The notes beneath the pieces were generated by a model. That model ran no database searches. It saw nothing but the letters and a program-made list of their open reading frames with translations, and was not told the origin of the DNA. Position numbers and translations under genes: made by a program. Of a stretch of 64,000 bases of DNA, positions 7,676 through 17,596 are shown piece after piece. Position 1 is the stretch's first letter. Every line of letters begins with the position of its first letter. Source of the DNA: CAZADA01 sp964568975 (GTDB taxonomy: Bacteria; Pseudomonadota; Alphaproteobacteria; Caulobacterales; Maricaulaceae); assembly GCA_964568975.1 (NCBI GenBank), contig CAZMSO010000015.1, positions 10,755 to 74,754 of the forward strand, written 5' to 3'.

Positions 7676-8152
7676 ATGAGCCGCCGCCAACCCGGTCGCT
7701 GGGTCTGTCGCGCCCTCGCCGCGGCCTGCCTCGTCAGCGCAGCGTGTGTGGGCGCGACCGCGTCGGCGTTCGCCCGAGACACCCGCGACACGGCCGTGCT
7801 GACGCTTGTCATTAAGCGCGTTTCGGTGGCGGAGGGGGACATGATGGTCGCGCTCTTTCGCAACGCGGACGCATGGAGATCAAACGCGTTCGAGCGCGGC
7901 GTGGACGCGCCGGTGACGACGCCGGACACCACTGTAACGTTCGCGGATCTCGAACCCGGCGAGTACGCGGTCAAAGTGTATCACGACGAAGATGGCGACG
8001 GGGCGTTGAACACTGGGCTCTTTGGCGTCCCGTCTGAGCCATACGGTTTTTCCAACAACGCCCAAGGCCGGTTCGGACCCGCGTCCTACGACGACGCGCG
8101 GTTTACGCTGGAGGCAGGCGACACGCGCCACGTCATCCGCCTCATCGATTGA
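7676..8152 (+). CDS. DUF2141 family exported protein
   Basis: A 158-residue protein with a signal sequence (MSRRQPGRWVCRALAAACLV onward, ending SAFA) and a DUF2141 domain. The conserved parts are VALFRNADAW, FADLEPGEYAVKVYHDEDGDG and LFGVPSEPYGFSNNA. The family is predicted to be a small beta-sandwich secreted protein of unknown role. The ATG at 7676 is chosen because GGAGGGA lies 10 bases upstream. An ATG at 7655 lies before that site and lacks a ribosome binding site. Confidence 0.85.
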   Translation: MSRRQPGRWVCRALAAACLVSAACVGATASAFARDTRDTAVLTLVIKRVSVAEGDMMVALFRNADAWRSNAFERGVDAPVTTPDTTVTFADLEPGEYAVKVYHDEDGDGALNTGLFGVPSEPYGFSNNAQGRFGPASYDDARFTLEAGDTRHVIRLID

Positions 8153-8306
8153 GCACGGCCGAGGCGGCGGCCAGGGCGGCCATCTCGCGAACCGCATAAG
8201 ACGTCAGCCGGCGGCCTTCGGGCGAGCGCTGGCGGCGCCGGCGCACAATGTCACGCGCCTGTCACGGGCTGCGTGTAGCCGTGGCGCGCAAACGAGGAGG
8301 CTCTCT

Positions 8307-9419
8307 ATGCGCGCGCTCGCTCCGCTGTTGTGCTCTTTGCCGCTTGTCCTCGCCGCCTGCGCGACGACGCCGGCGGATCCCATCGCGGCGCTGCGCCCGT
8401 TTTACGCCAACTATGACGCGCCGCGGCCCCAACGCCCGCAGGGCGCTGAGGCGTTAGCGACGCACGCCGTGATCACGCGGCTGGCCTTCGGCTCGTGCAT
8501 GGAGGAGACGAAAGCCGCGCCGATCCTCAACGCGGTCGCCGCCTCCCAAGCCGACGCCTTCGTGCTGATGGGCGACAATGTCTATGGCGATGCGGACTCC
8601 GGCGACATGACCTTGCCGGAGCTGCGCCAGGCCTATGCGGATTTGGCCGCGCATGACGACTTCGCGCGGGTCAACGCGGCCATGCCGATTTGGCCGCTGT
8701 GGGACGACCATGATTACGGCATGAACGATGCGGGCGGAAATTTCTCCGCCAAAGAATATGCAGAGGCGTTGTTCCTTGATTTCTGGCGCATTCCCGCGGC
8801 TGACCCGCGGCGCGCGCGTCCCGGCGTCTACGCGGCTGAGGCGTATGGCCCCGAAGGCCGCACCGTGCGGTTGGTGTTTGTCGACACCCGGTTTTTCCGC
8901 GATCCGTTGACGCCCGGGACAGAGGGCCGCCGCTACGACCCCAATGACGACCCGACCGTCACGATGCTCGGCGCGAACCAGTGGGCGTGGCTGGAGGCGG
9001 AGCTTGCAAAGCCGGCGGACCTGACGGTCGTGGTCTCGTCCATCCAAGTCATCGCCGATGGCCATGGCTGGGAGGCCTGGCGTACGATGCCGGCGGAACG
9101 CGAGCGCCTTTACGCGCTGATCCGCGACGCCGCGCCGGCTAATGTCGTGCTTGTGTCGGGCGACCGTCATCGCGCGGGCCTCTACCGCCGCGATTTAGGC
9201 GCAGGGCGGGTGGTGCATGAGCTGACGTCGTCTTCGCTCAATCTGCCGGTCTCGGCCTGGGGCGGCGAGGAGGAGCCGGGACCGAACCGTCTCGGCCCGA
9301 CTTATCTTGACGAAAACTTTGGGCTCCTCGACATTGATTGGGACGCGCGCACGGCGACGCTGTCGGTGCGCGACGGCGAAGGCGCGTCGGTGTTGAGCGA
9401 GACCATCACGCTCCAGTAA
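8307..9419 (+). CDS. PhoD-like alkaline phosphatase/phosphodiesterase, lipoprotein
   Basis: The 370-residue product begins MRALAPLLCSLPLVLAACAT, a type II signal with lipobox LAAC (C18). The metallophosphoesterase motifs of PhoD-like enzymes follow in order: FGSCMEE, LMGDNVYGD, LWDDHDYGMND, FVDTRFF and VSGDRHRAG. It should hydrolyse phosphate esters at the cell envelope using metal ions. The ATG at 8307 follows GAGGAGG. Upstream in-frame starts would bury the lipobox. The 154 bases before it hold no recognised gene. Confidence 0.87.
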   Translation: MRALAPLLCSLPLVLAACATTPADPIAALRPFYANYDAPRPQRPQGAEALATHAVITRLAFGSCMEETKAAPILNAVAASQADAFVLMGDNVYGDADSGDMTLPELRQAYADLAAHDDFARVNAAMPIWPLWDDHDYGMNDAGGNFSAKEYAEALFLDFWRIPAADPRRARPGVYAAEAYGPEGRTVRLVFVDTRFFRDPLTPGTEGRRYDPNDDPTVTMLGANQWAWLEAELAKPADLTVVVSSIQVIADGHGWEAWRTMPAERERLYALIRDAAPANVVLVSGDRHRAGLYRRDLGAGRVVHELTSSSLNLPVSAWGGEEEPGPNRLGPTYLDENFGLLDIDWDARTATLSVRDGEGASVLSETITLQ

Positions 9420-9588
9420 CACGCGCACCGCACCGCACCGTGCGCCCGACGCTGCGGTTCCCCGCCGGGGCGCGCAGTGATCGCCGCGTTCGGCTCGCGG
9501 GTGCGTCGGGCTGACCCGCGGCTACCTTCTGGTAACCTTAACTTGGCAAGCGTGGGGGCGAGCGAACACCGCCGGAGGAGCCGGAACT

Positions 9589-11274
9589 ATGAGCCGCTAC
9601 CGCACCATCATCGCCCTGCTTGCGGCGATGACCATCATGCACGGGGCGTCCTCCCTGATGTTTGTGACCACGCCGCTGGCGCTCGGCGTGCGCGGCGTGG
9701 GCGCTGCGGGCGCGGGTCTGACGGCGGCCTTGTTCGGGCTTGGCTATATCCTTGGGGCGCTGTTTGCGCCGCGGGTGATCAAAGATCTCGGCCACATTCG
9801 CGCCTTCGCTTTGTTTGCAGCGTTGGCCGCAGCGCTGACGCTGATGCTCGGCGGCCCGGACGGGGCGTTCGGCTGGGGGGCGCTGCGTTTTGTCGCCGGC
9901 GTGTGCGTGGCGGGCGCCTTCGCGGTCGGCGAGAGCTGGATCGCTCAGACCGGCCCGTCTGATCGCCGCGGCGACTTGTTGAGCGTCTACGCCACCATCA
10001 CCCGCATCGGCGTGATCGGCGCGCCGTTTCTCATTGCGGGCATGAGCCCGGGCGGCGCGGGCGCGCTCATGACCGCGGGCGCCTTGTTTGCGCTTGCGTT
10101 GACGCCCATCGCGGCGACGCGCCAAAGCCCGCCGACGCCGCCCTCAGACGAACGCATGGCGCCCATGAAGCTGGCGCGGCTGGCGCCGGCGGCGTTCGCG
10201 GGCGCGTTTGTCGCGGGCTTTGTGAATGGCGCGGTCTTGCAGCTCGGACCGATTTACGCGACCGCCGGCCAGGAGGCCGCCTCTGCGGGGGCGGCGGCGG
10301 CGTTTAACGCGGCGATTGTCTTGGGCGGTTTGCTCGCGCAATGGCCCGCCGGGCGCTTGTCGGATTATCGCGACCGGCGCGGCGTGATCGGCGCGTTGTC
10401 GGGCTTTGCGGCTTTGATGGCGTTGCTGCTGGCGCTCACGCCGCTTGGCGCGCCCGGCGCGGTGACGCAGATGTTTGCGCTTCTGTGGGGCGGCGGGGCG
10501 CTGTCCATTTACGCCATTTGCGTCGCCCATGGCGTCGATCGAGTGCCGCAGGGCCAAATTGCGCGCCTGGTGTCGGGCATGATGGTCGTGTGGGCGACGG
10601 GCGCGGCCGCGGGGCCGTTGATTACGGGCGTTTTCATGACGGTGGGCCCGAGCGCGTTGTTCTGGATTGCGGGGCTCGTGCAGGCCGGATTGGCGTTGTT
10701 GATGTTCCGCCGCCGGGCGGCCCGCAAGCCGGTCGAGCCGGACGACAAAGAGACGTTTGCGCCGATTTTGGCGAGCTCCGGCGCGCTGAGCGCGTTAGCC
10801 GGCCATGACGAGCGCGCCGCCGCGGCGGGCCCTGGCGGCGGCGCTCCAGCCGCCGGCGGCGTCCACGCCGATGACGCGCGCGGCGGCGAAGACGATTGGG
10901 GCCGGTCTGAGTGGCCCCAGGACAAGGCCGGCGACGCCGACAATGCCGACGACGTCGCCCCTGATGTGGCCCCTGATGTGGCCCCTGATGTGGCCCCTGA
11001 TGTGGCCGTTGACGTGGGCGCAGACATTGCGTCGCCCGCCGCTCCCGCCGGGCGCGCGCCGGATTTCACCGCCGAGGATGACGTCGGCGCGGGGACGGAT
11101 CCCGCGGCGGCGGGCCCCGGCGGCGAGGCGGCGTTCGATGAAGCCCAGGGCGAACAGCCCGATCCCTTCGAAAGCCGGCCGACGCCGTCGCGGACGGCGG
11201 AAGACGCCGACGAGGACCGCGAAGCGGACGCTGATGACGACGAGGATGACGAGGACGACCGCCGCCCGATCTAG
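9589..11274 (+). CDS. MFS transporter with long acidic C-terminal tail
   Basis: Residues 1-385 are a 12-helix major facilitator (YcaD-like), with the loop motif RLSDYRDRRGVIG between helices. A hydrophilic tail of about 170 residues follows, which is unusual for the family: Ala/Gly-rich, then five PDVA-type repeats, then a strongly acidic end (DADDDEDDEDD). The substrate is unknown. CGGAGGAG lies before the ATG. The tail is translated in the same frame with no internal stop, so it is part of the gene as sequenced. Confidence 0.82.
   Translation: MSRYRTIIALLAAMTIMHGASSLMFVTTPLALGVRGVGAAGAGLTAALFGLGYILGALFAPRVIKDLGHIRAFALFAALAAALTLMLGGPDGAFGWGALRFVAGVCVAGAFAVGESWIAQTGPSDRRGDLLSVYATITRIGVIGAPFLIAGMSPGGAGALMTAGALFALALTPIAATRQSPPTPPSDERMAPMKLARLAPAAFAGAFVAGFVNGAVLQLGPIYATAGQEAASAGAAAAFNAAIVLGGLLAQWPAGRLSDYRDRRGVIGALSGFAALMALLLALTPLGAPGAVTQMFALLWGGGALSIYAICVAHGVDRVPQGQIARLVSGMMVVWATGAAAGPLITGVFMTVGPSALFWIAGLVQAGLALLMFRRRAARKPVEPDDKETFAPILASSGALSALAGHDERAAAAGPGGGAPAAGGVHADDARGGEDDWGRSEWPQDKAGDADNADDVAPDVAPDVAPDVAPDVAVDVGADIASPAAPAGRAPDFTAEDDVGAGTDPAAAGPGGEAAFDEAQGEQPDPFESRPTPSRTAEDADEDREADADDDEDDEDDRRPI
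10951..11010 (+). repeat. Five 12-bp in-frame repeats (PDVA type) in the MFS tail
   Basis: Unit gatgtggcccct, with slightly varied first (gacgtcgcccct) and last (gatgtggccgtt) copies, repeats at 12-bp intervals from 10951. It encodes a DVAP/PDVA array in the cytoplasmic tail of the transporter. Confidence 0.9.
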
Positions 11275-11459
11275 CGGCGCGATCTCGCGGCGTTGCGGCG
11301 GCTAAAAGGCGTGTCGGCTCAACGGCCAAGACGGGCCGTGCGCTCTCACGCGCCGCGCGTTTCCGTGAGCAGACGTGAATCGTCTCGCCGGCCCCTCTCC
11401 GGCACAGTGCGCGGCGTGCGGCGCGAAGCCGCAGCATCGCCAACCCAACGGAGACGGGC

Positions 11460-11831
11460 ATGACCACCAAAATCACTTCCGCTGCGCTCGCCGGCGCGGT
11501 CGCTCTGGCGCTGGGCGCGCCGGCGCTTGCTGGCCCGAATGACGGCCTCACCCTGCGCGACGGCGCCCCGGACGACGTGCGCGCGGCCTTCGACGCCTGG
11601 AAAGACGGCGGCCGGCTGAAGCGCAAAGACAAGCCGGAAAAGTGTTATGGCATCGCGCTGGCGGAAGAAAACGACTGCGCCGCGGGCCCGGGCACGAGCT
11701 GCGCCGGCACCTCGACGATTGATTACCAAGGCAATGCGTGGACGCTGGCCCCGGCGGGCTCGTGCGCCTTCATCGACACCCCTGCTGGCCCGGCCTCCCT
11801 TGAGGAGCTGGACCGCAACAACCCGGCCTAA
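11460..11831 (+). CDS. bufA: Bufferin-type copper-binding RiPP precursor (DUF2282)
   Basis: The 123-residue product has a Sec signal peptide (ending APALA, about residue 24) and the DUF2282 cysteine pattern: C62 in EKCYGIA, C73 in ENDCAAG, C81 in TSCAGTSTIDYQGNAW and C102 in AGSCAFID. In bufferins of Caulobacter the MNIO enzyme converts central cysteines into thiooxazoles, making a periplasmic copper chelator (established for the family). The genes that follow are the matching modifying enzyme, its partner and a DoxX protein. Copper binding by this protein is inference from family and operon. Confidence 0.85.
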   Translation: MTTKITSAALAGAVALALGAPALAGPNDGLTLRDGAPDDVRAAFDAWKDGGRLKRKDKPEKCYGIALAEENDCAAGPGTSCAGTSTIDYQGNAWTLAPAGSCAFIDTPAGPASLEELDRNNPA

Positions 11832-11839
11832 CGCGGGCG

Positions 11840-12832
11840 ATGCGCCGCGCTGGCGACCCTTGCGATGACGCGCTGAGCGTGGGCGGCCTGCGGGCGGCGC
11901 GCGACGGCGCGGCCTCGCGGCGGTCCCCGGCGGCGGCCGCCCCAACGGCGTTGCCCGCGCGCGCTGGCGTCAGCTTGAAGGCGGAGCATTATCGCGACGC
12001 GCGTGCGGCGACGGCTGAGGGTGTGTGGTTCGAGGTTCATCCCGAAAATTACATGACCGCAGGCGGGCCGCGCCTGGCGGCCTTAGAGGCTGTGCGCGCT
12101 GATCACGCTGTGTCTTTCCATGGCGTGGGCATGTCGCTGGGCGGCGTGGATCCGCTGGACGCGACGCATCTCGCGCGCTGGCGCGCTTTGGCGGACCGGT
12201 TTGCGCCCGCTGCGGTGTCAGAGCATGTGGCGTGGTCGCGCCGCGATGGGGCCTACTTCGCTGATTTGTTGCCGGCGCCGGCCACGCGCGCGGCCCTCGA
12301 TGCGTTGTGCGCCAACATTGACCGCATGCAAACGGCGCTTGGGCGCGCGATCCTCATAGAAAACCCGGCGCTTTACGTGGCGTTGCCGGGCGAGCTTGAC
12401 GAGCCGGAGTTCCTCGCGGAGGCGTGCCGGCGCACGGGCTGCGGCCTTTTGGTGGACGTCAACAATATCTACGTCACGGCCTGGAACATCGGCCGCGACC
12501 CCCACGCCTATCTCGGCGCACTTCCGGGCGAACGGGTGGGCGAGATCCACCTCGCCGGCCACGCCGTGCGCGAGGACCCGGGCGAGGACTTGCCGCCGCT
12601 CTTGATAGACGCCCACGCCGCGCCGGTGGCGGAGGCGGTGTGGGCGCTTTATCGCGAAGCGGTGGGTGTTTATGGGCCGAAGCCCACCTTGATCGAGCGC
12701 GACGCCGCACTGCCGCCCTTTGGGGAATTGCTCGCTGAGCGCGCCCATGCGGAGCGGCTAATGCGCGCCGCCGCGCCATCGCGCTGCGGCGACACGCCGG
12801 GGCGGGCGGTGCGCGCCGCCGTCGCGGCCTAG
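11840..12832 (+). CDS. bufB: DUF692 multinuclear non-haem iron oxidase (MNIO), bufferin-modifying enzyme
   Basis: A 330-residue TIM-barrel enzyme of the DUF692/MNIO family. Visible family motifs are EVHPENYM, SFHGVGMSLG, SEHVAWS, LIENPALYV, LLVDVNNIYV and GEIHLAGHA, which supply the His/Glu/Asp ligands of the iron cluster. It should oxidise cysteines of the upstream DUF2282 peptide. The first 36 residues are Ala/Arg-rich, and the family core begins at LPARAGVSLKAEHY, so the true start may be internal. It begins 8 bases after bufA. Confidence 0.9.
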   Translation: MRRAGDPCDDALSVGGLRAARDGAASRRSPAAAAPTALPARAGVSLKAEHYRDARAATAEGVWFEVHPENYMTAGGPRLAALEAVRADHAVSFHGVGMSLGGVDPLDATHLARWRALADRFAPAAVSEHVAWSRRDGAYFADLLPAPATRAALDALCANIDRMQTALGRAILIENPALYVALPGELDEPEFLAEACRRTGCGLLVDVNNIYVTAWNIGRDPHAYLGALPGERVGEIHLAGHAVREDPGEDLPPLLIDAHAAPVAEAVWALYREAVGVYGPKPTLIERDAALPPFGELLAERAHAERLMRAAAPSRCGDTPGRAVRAAVAA

Positions 12833-12841
12833 GGCCCCGCT

Positions 12842-13675
12842 ATGGTTGCGCTCAGCTCGTTCCAAGACGCGTTTGCGGCTGTGGTGCGCGGCGGGTCTGC
12901 GGATCTCGCCGCGCTTGGCCTCGACGCGGAGGCCGCCGCCCGGTTACGCATTTACCAGGCGAATGTGTCCGCGGCGTTGAGCGAGGCGCTGGCGAAAAGC
13001 TTTCCCGCTGTCAAAGACCTTGTGGGGGAGGCGTTTTTCACCGCCATGGCGCAGGTCTATGGGCGGGCGCATCCGCCCCAGGACCCCGCCCTCACCAGCT
13101 ATGGCGCGGAGTTTCCGAAGTTTATCGCAGGGTTTCCGCCGGCTCAGACACTGGCGTATCTGGCGGACACAGCCCGGCTCGATTGGGCGTGGATGCGCGC
13201 TCTGTTCGCCGCCGACACGCCCGGCGACGGCGCGGCGGCCCTCGCGGGCTTGGACGGGGCGGCGATCGGGCGCGCGCGTCTTGCGCTGCATCCCTCCGTG
13301 AGCCTCCTCGCCTCGCCCCACGCCGCCTACGCGATCTGGAGCGCCGTGCGCGCCGAGGACCGCGACGCGCTGAGCGCCCTCGCCGCGGGGCCGAGCCGTG
13401 CGCTGGTGTGGAAGCACGACGCCGCCGTGCGCCATCGCGCGCTGTCGTCCGGCGAGCATGCGTTCTTCGCGGCGATCGCGGAAGGCGCAGCCGTCGGCCC
13501 GGCCATAGCGGCGGGAGCCGCGGCGGAGCCGGACTTTCACGCGCCGGAAACCTTCGCGGGCGCGCTGGCGGCCGGCGTGCTCGTCGCGGGCCCGGTGGAC
13601 CCCGCGCGAGGCGCGCCTGATCACCCCCGCGACGCTGACGTCTCACCGACGATGACACTCAGGAGTTGTCCATGA
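12842..13675 (+). CDS. bufC: DUF2063 protein, bufferin maturation partner
   Basis: A 277-residue protein with an N-terminal DUF2063 domain (LRIYQANVSAALSEALAKSF, then PPQDPALTSYGAEFPKFI) and a C-terminal domain. DUF2063 proteins partner MNIO enzymes and recruit the precursor peptide. It starts 9 bases after bufB and its stop overlaps the next ATG as ATGA, which indicates translational coupling. Confidence 0.88.
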   Translation: MVALSSFQDAFAAVVRGGSADLAALGLDAEAAARLRIYQANVSAALSEALAKSFPAVKDLVGEAFFTAMAQVYGRAHPPQDPALTSYGAEFPKFIAGFPPAQTLAYLADTARLDWAWMRALFAADTPGDGAAALAGLDGAAIGRARLALHPSVSLLASPHAAYAIWSAVRAEDRDALSALAAGPSRALVWKHDAAVRHRALSSGEHAFFAAIAEGAAVGPAIAAGAAAEPDFHAPETFAGALAAGVLVAGPVDPARGAPDHPRDADVSPTMTLRSCP

Positions 13676-14247
13676 CCGCCGCTGCATCCAATCACCGTGT
13701 TGAGTCCCGCAAGGACGTCGCGCCAATTCTGCGCCCCCTCGCCGGGGTGATCGCGTTTAAGGCCGCGCTCTATCGGCGGTTTTGCGCTGCTGCGACTCAC
13801 GCCCAAAGCGTCAGCTTGGTGGGGCTGCGTTTGGCTGTGGCGTCGGTCTACTGGAGTTCGGCGCTGACAAAGGTTCAGACAGTGACGCTGTTTTCCGTCG
13901 GCGATTTTCGCTTTCGCCTGCCGTTGCCGATTATCCAGGACGGAACCTTTATCCTGTTTTCGTATGAATACTTCCCGTCCGCGCCGGCGTGGTTCACCGA
14001 CATCGCCGCAGTCTTAGCGACGATATTCGAGGTGATCCTCCCGCCGCTTCTGGCGCTTGGCCTGTTGACGCGCTTCGCTGCGGCGGGGCTTTTGGTGATG
14101 ACGCTGGTGATCCAAGTCTTTGTGTACCCGACCTGGAGCCACTTCATCAGCCCGGCCATGTGGTGGGCGGCGGCGGCGCTCGCTTTGGTGGCGTTTGGCG
14201 GCGGCGCGCTCTCGTTAGACCGCCGTTTGGGCGTGGACCGGGCGTAG
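13672..14247 (+). CDS. bufD: DoxX family membrane protein of the bufferin operon
   Basis: A 191-residue protein with four membrane helices after a soluble N-terminus, including RLAVASVYWSSALTKVQT and VILPPLLALGLLTRFAAAGL. It is the fourth gene of DUF2282-DUF692-DUF2063-DoxX operons, with a presumed but unproven role in electron or copper handling at the membrane. The ATG at 13672 lies within the ATGA overlap with bufC, and CAGGAG precedes it inside the bufC coding end. Confidence 0.87.
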   Translation: MTAAASNHRVESRKDVAPILRPLAGVIAFKAALYRRFCAAATHAQSVSLVGLRLAVASVYWSSALTKVQTVTLFSVGDFRFRLPLPIIQDGTFILFSYEYFPSAPAWFTDIAAVLATIFEVILPPLLALGLLTRFAAAGLLVMTLVIQVFVYPTWSHFISPAMWWAAAALALVAFGGGALSLDRRLGVDRA

Positions 14248-14397
14248 CCGGGAGGGACGCCGGCGTCGTCCCGGTGGCGCATTGCGTCGCGGCGGGGCCG
14301 ACGATAAGACGGCGTCACACGCCCATAGCGGTCGCGCGTCGCCGCGGCCGTCTGCGCTGCATCCGCCGCCCGCCCACGTCCCGAGGGAGCCCGCCCA

Positions 14398-15597
14398 ATG
14401 AACATCCACGAATACCAAGCCAAGGCGTTGTTGAAGTCCTACGGCGCGCCCGTGGCGGATGGGTTTCCCGTGTTCTCTGTCGCGGACGCGGCGGACGCCG
14501 CCGGCCGGCTGCCCGGTCCGGTGTGGGTGGTGAAGAGCCAAATCCACGCCGGCGGACGCGGCAAAGGCCGTTTCCAAGAGCCTGAGGCCGGCGACAAAGG
14601 CGGCGTGCGGCTGGCGAAGTCGCCCGAAGAAGTGCGTGAATTTGTGGAGCAAATGCTCGGCAAGACCCTGGTGACGCACCAGACAGGTCCTCAAGGTAAG
14701 CAGGTCAACCGCCTCTATATTGAAGACGGGGCGGCGATTGACCGCGAACTTTACTTGTCGCTCTTAGTCGACCGCGGCACGAGCCGCATCGCCTATGTGG
14801 TCTCCACCGAAGGCGGCATGGACATTGAGGAAGTGGCGGCCGCGACGCCGGAGAAAATCCACACCTTCCATGTCGATCCTGCGGCGGGATACCAGCCTTA
14901 TCTCGGCCGCGCCATCGCCGCGGCGCTGGAGCTGAAAGGCGATCAAGTCAAACAATGCGTCAAACTGATGGGGGCGCTCTACGCCGCCTTCACGGAAAAA
15001 GAAATGGCGCTCCTCGAAGTCAACCCGCTGATCACCACCACGTCCGGTGATTTGCGCGTGCTCGACGCCAAAGTCAGCTTCGACGGCAACGCGCTGGCCC
15101 GTCATCCCGACATTTTGGAGTTGCGGGACAAAACCGAAGAAGACGAAAAAGAAATCGCCGCGTCAGAGTATGACCTCGCGTACATCGCGCTCGATGGCGA
15201 CATTGGCTGCATGGTCAATGGCGCGGGTCTGGCCATGGCGACCATGGACATCATTAAGCTTTACGGCGCTGAGCCTGCAAACTTCCTCGACGTCGGCGGC
15301 GGCGCGTCGAAGGAAAAAGTCACCGCCGCTTTCAAAATCATCACCGCGGATCCGAAAGTGAAGGGCATTCTCGTCAACATTTTCGGCGGCATCATGAAAT
15401 GCGACGTCATTGCCGAAGGCGTGATCGCAGCGGTGAAGGAAGTCGGCCTGCAAGTGCCGCTGGTGGTGCGGCTGGAAGGCACCAACGTCGATCTCGGCAA
15501 GAAAATCCTCGCTGACAGCGGCCTCAACGTCATTCCCGCCGACGACCTCGCCGATGCGGCGGAGAAAATTGTCGCCGCCGTCAAACAGTTGGCGTGA
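14398..15597 (+). CDS. sucC: Succinyl-CoA synthetase beta subunit (ADP-forming)
   Basis: SucC, 399 residues, full length. The N-terminus MNIHEYQAKALLKSYG is typical, followed by the ATP-grasp region (KSQIHAGGRGKG, EVNPLITT, LDAKVSFDGNAL) and the C-terminal ligase domain (NGAGLAMATMD, FLDVGGGASKE). With SucD it converts succinyl-CoA to succinate with ADP phosphorylation. GAGGGAG lies before the ATG. Unusually, sucD is not immediately downstream: an exported protein gene lies between them. Confidence 0.97.
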   Translation: MNIHEYQAKALLKSYGAPVADGFPVFSVADAADAAGRLPGPVWVVKSQIHAGGRGKGRFQEPEAGDKGGVRLAKSPEEVREFVEQMLGKTLVTHQTGPQGKQVNRLYIEDGAAIDRELYLSLLVDRGTSRIAYVVSTEGGMDIEEVAAATPEKIHTFHVDPAAGYQPYLGRAIAAALELKGDQVKQCVKLMGALYAAFTEKEMALLEVNPLITTTSGDLRVLDAKVSFDGNALARHPDILELRDKTEEDEKEIAASEYDLAYIALDGDIGCMVNGAGLAMATMDIIKLYGAEPANFLDVGGGASKEKVTAAFKIITADPKVKGILVNIFGGIMKCDVIAEGVIAAVKEVGLQVPLVVRLEGTNVDLGKKILADSGLNVIPADDLADAAEKIVAAVKQLA

Positions 15598-15674
15598 TTG
15601 GCCGCTAGCGTTCCCTGAAGCCGGCCGTGGTGGACGGCGTGACCGCGTTCGGCGCGGCGTGAGGGGAAGCGACA

Positions 15675-16229
15675 ATGATCTGGAAAGTGGCGCAAGCGAT
15701 CGGGGTGGCGGCGGTGTGCGCGGCGGCCGCCGTCGCACAGGAGAATGGCGCGGCCGAGGGCGAGGCCGCCATGGTGCGCGGCGACCAGTCAGCGCCCGTA
15801 GTGCAGGCCGCTTATGATTGCATCACGGCGTATCTGCCGCAGGTGGCGCGCACGGAAGAGAACCTCGGCGCGGCGGTGAACTTCCTCACCAGCTTTGTCT
15901 GTCAAGAGGAAGTGGGGCGCGCATCGCTCTACCGTCAAAATGCGTTTTTGGTGGACGAGTTCGCCGAGCGCTTGCAGCAGCGGCTTGAGAAGACAATCGA
16001 TGTCGATCCCGACACGGGCGAATTGATTACTGATCTCACGGTCGAGCAGGCGGCGGGCCTCGGTTATCAGGACTGGAGCGCGCTGCAAAACGAGTTGTCC
16101 GCCCAGGCGCAGGGGCCCCAGCGGTATTTGGGCAGCGATCCGATCTTTTCGACGTTCGCCGCACGCGCGTTGTTGGACGCGCGCACGAAGCCGGGGACCA
16201 ACGGAGCCGCCCTGCGCGCCGCGGAGTAA
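15675..16229 (+). CDS. Exported hypothetical protein between sucC and sucD
   Basis: A 184-residue protein with a clear signal peptide (MIWKVAQAIGVAAVCAAAAV, cleavage near AQE). The mature part is mostly helical and has two cysteines (YDCITAY and SFVCQEEV) that could pair. No family recognised. GAGGGGAAG precedes the ATG. Its position interrupts the normally tight sucC-sucD pair on the same strand, so it is probably transcribed with them. Confidence 0.7.
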   Translation: MIWKVAQAIGVAAVCAAAAVAQENGAAEGEAAMVRGDQSAPVVQAAYDCITAYLPQVARTEENLGAAVNFLTSFVCQEEVGRASLYRQNAFLVDEFAERLQQRLEKTIDVDPDTGELITDLTVEQAAGLGYQDWSALQNELSAQAQGPQRYLGSDPIFSTFAARALLDARTKPGTNGAALRAAE

Positions 16230-16418
16230 CGCGACCAGGAGATAAGCCGCGGCGTGGGGCGCGCGCTTGGCGCATCGCCCCGCGTGAACGCTGACCGTGC
16301 TGAAGTTTGCCGCGACGGGCGCGCTGGGCTAAGAGGCGGCGTGGCGGGCGACGTCCGTCCGCGTCCCATCGGCGATTGCGCCGTCTCATCCATCACCGCT
16401 GTGTCCGGAGGCCCGCCC

Positions 16419-17342
<924 letters not shown>

Positions 17343-17499
17343 ATCGCGGGTCGCGGGCGCGTCGGCGTGATCCGGTGACGTGGAAGCCGCTTCACCGGTT
17401 CGATCACGCGCCCCGTGAAAGACGGCGATGCTGATCGTTTCCGTGCGACACGATCAGGATCTCGAGCCTCTTGCACGCAGATGGAACCGCAGGCGCACG

Positions 17500-17567
17500 G
17501 TCATACTGAGCCCGAAGGGCGACGAATCGTAGGCCTGCGAGATCCCTCGCGTCGCTCGGGCTGACAT
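17500..17567. repeat. Intergenic imperfect palindrome (REP-like)
   Basis: The segment begins gtcatactgagcccgaaggg and ends tcgctcgggctgacat. The two halves are imperfect inverted complements. It resembles the intergenic palindromes starting TCAT(G/C)CTGAGC that are scattered in many bacterial genomes. It lies between the convergent sucD and the membrane protein gene and might form a hairpin at their transcript ends. Confidence 0.5.
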
Positions 17568-17596
17568 CCCGCCATTCCGTTCCGTCGGAAGCGGCT

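Noticed and set aside
9526..9560. ECF sigma (GTAACC) promoter before the MFS gene
   Set aside because: gtaacc is present at about 9532, but no matching -10 lies at the expected spacing.
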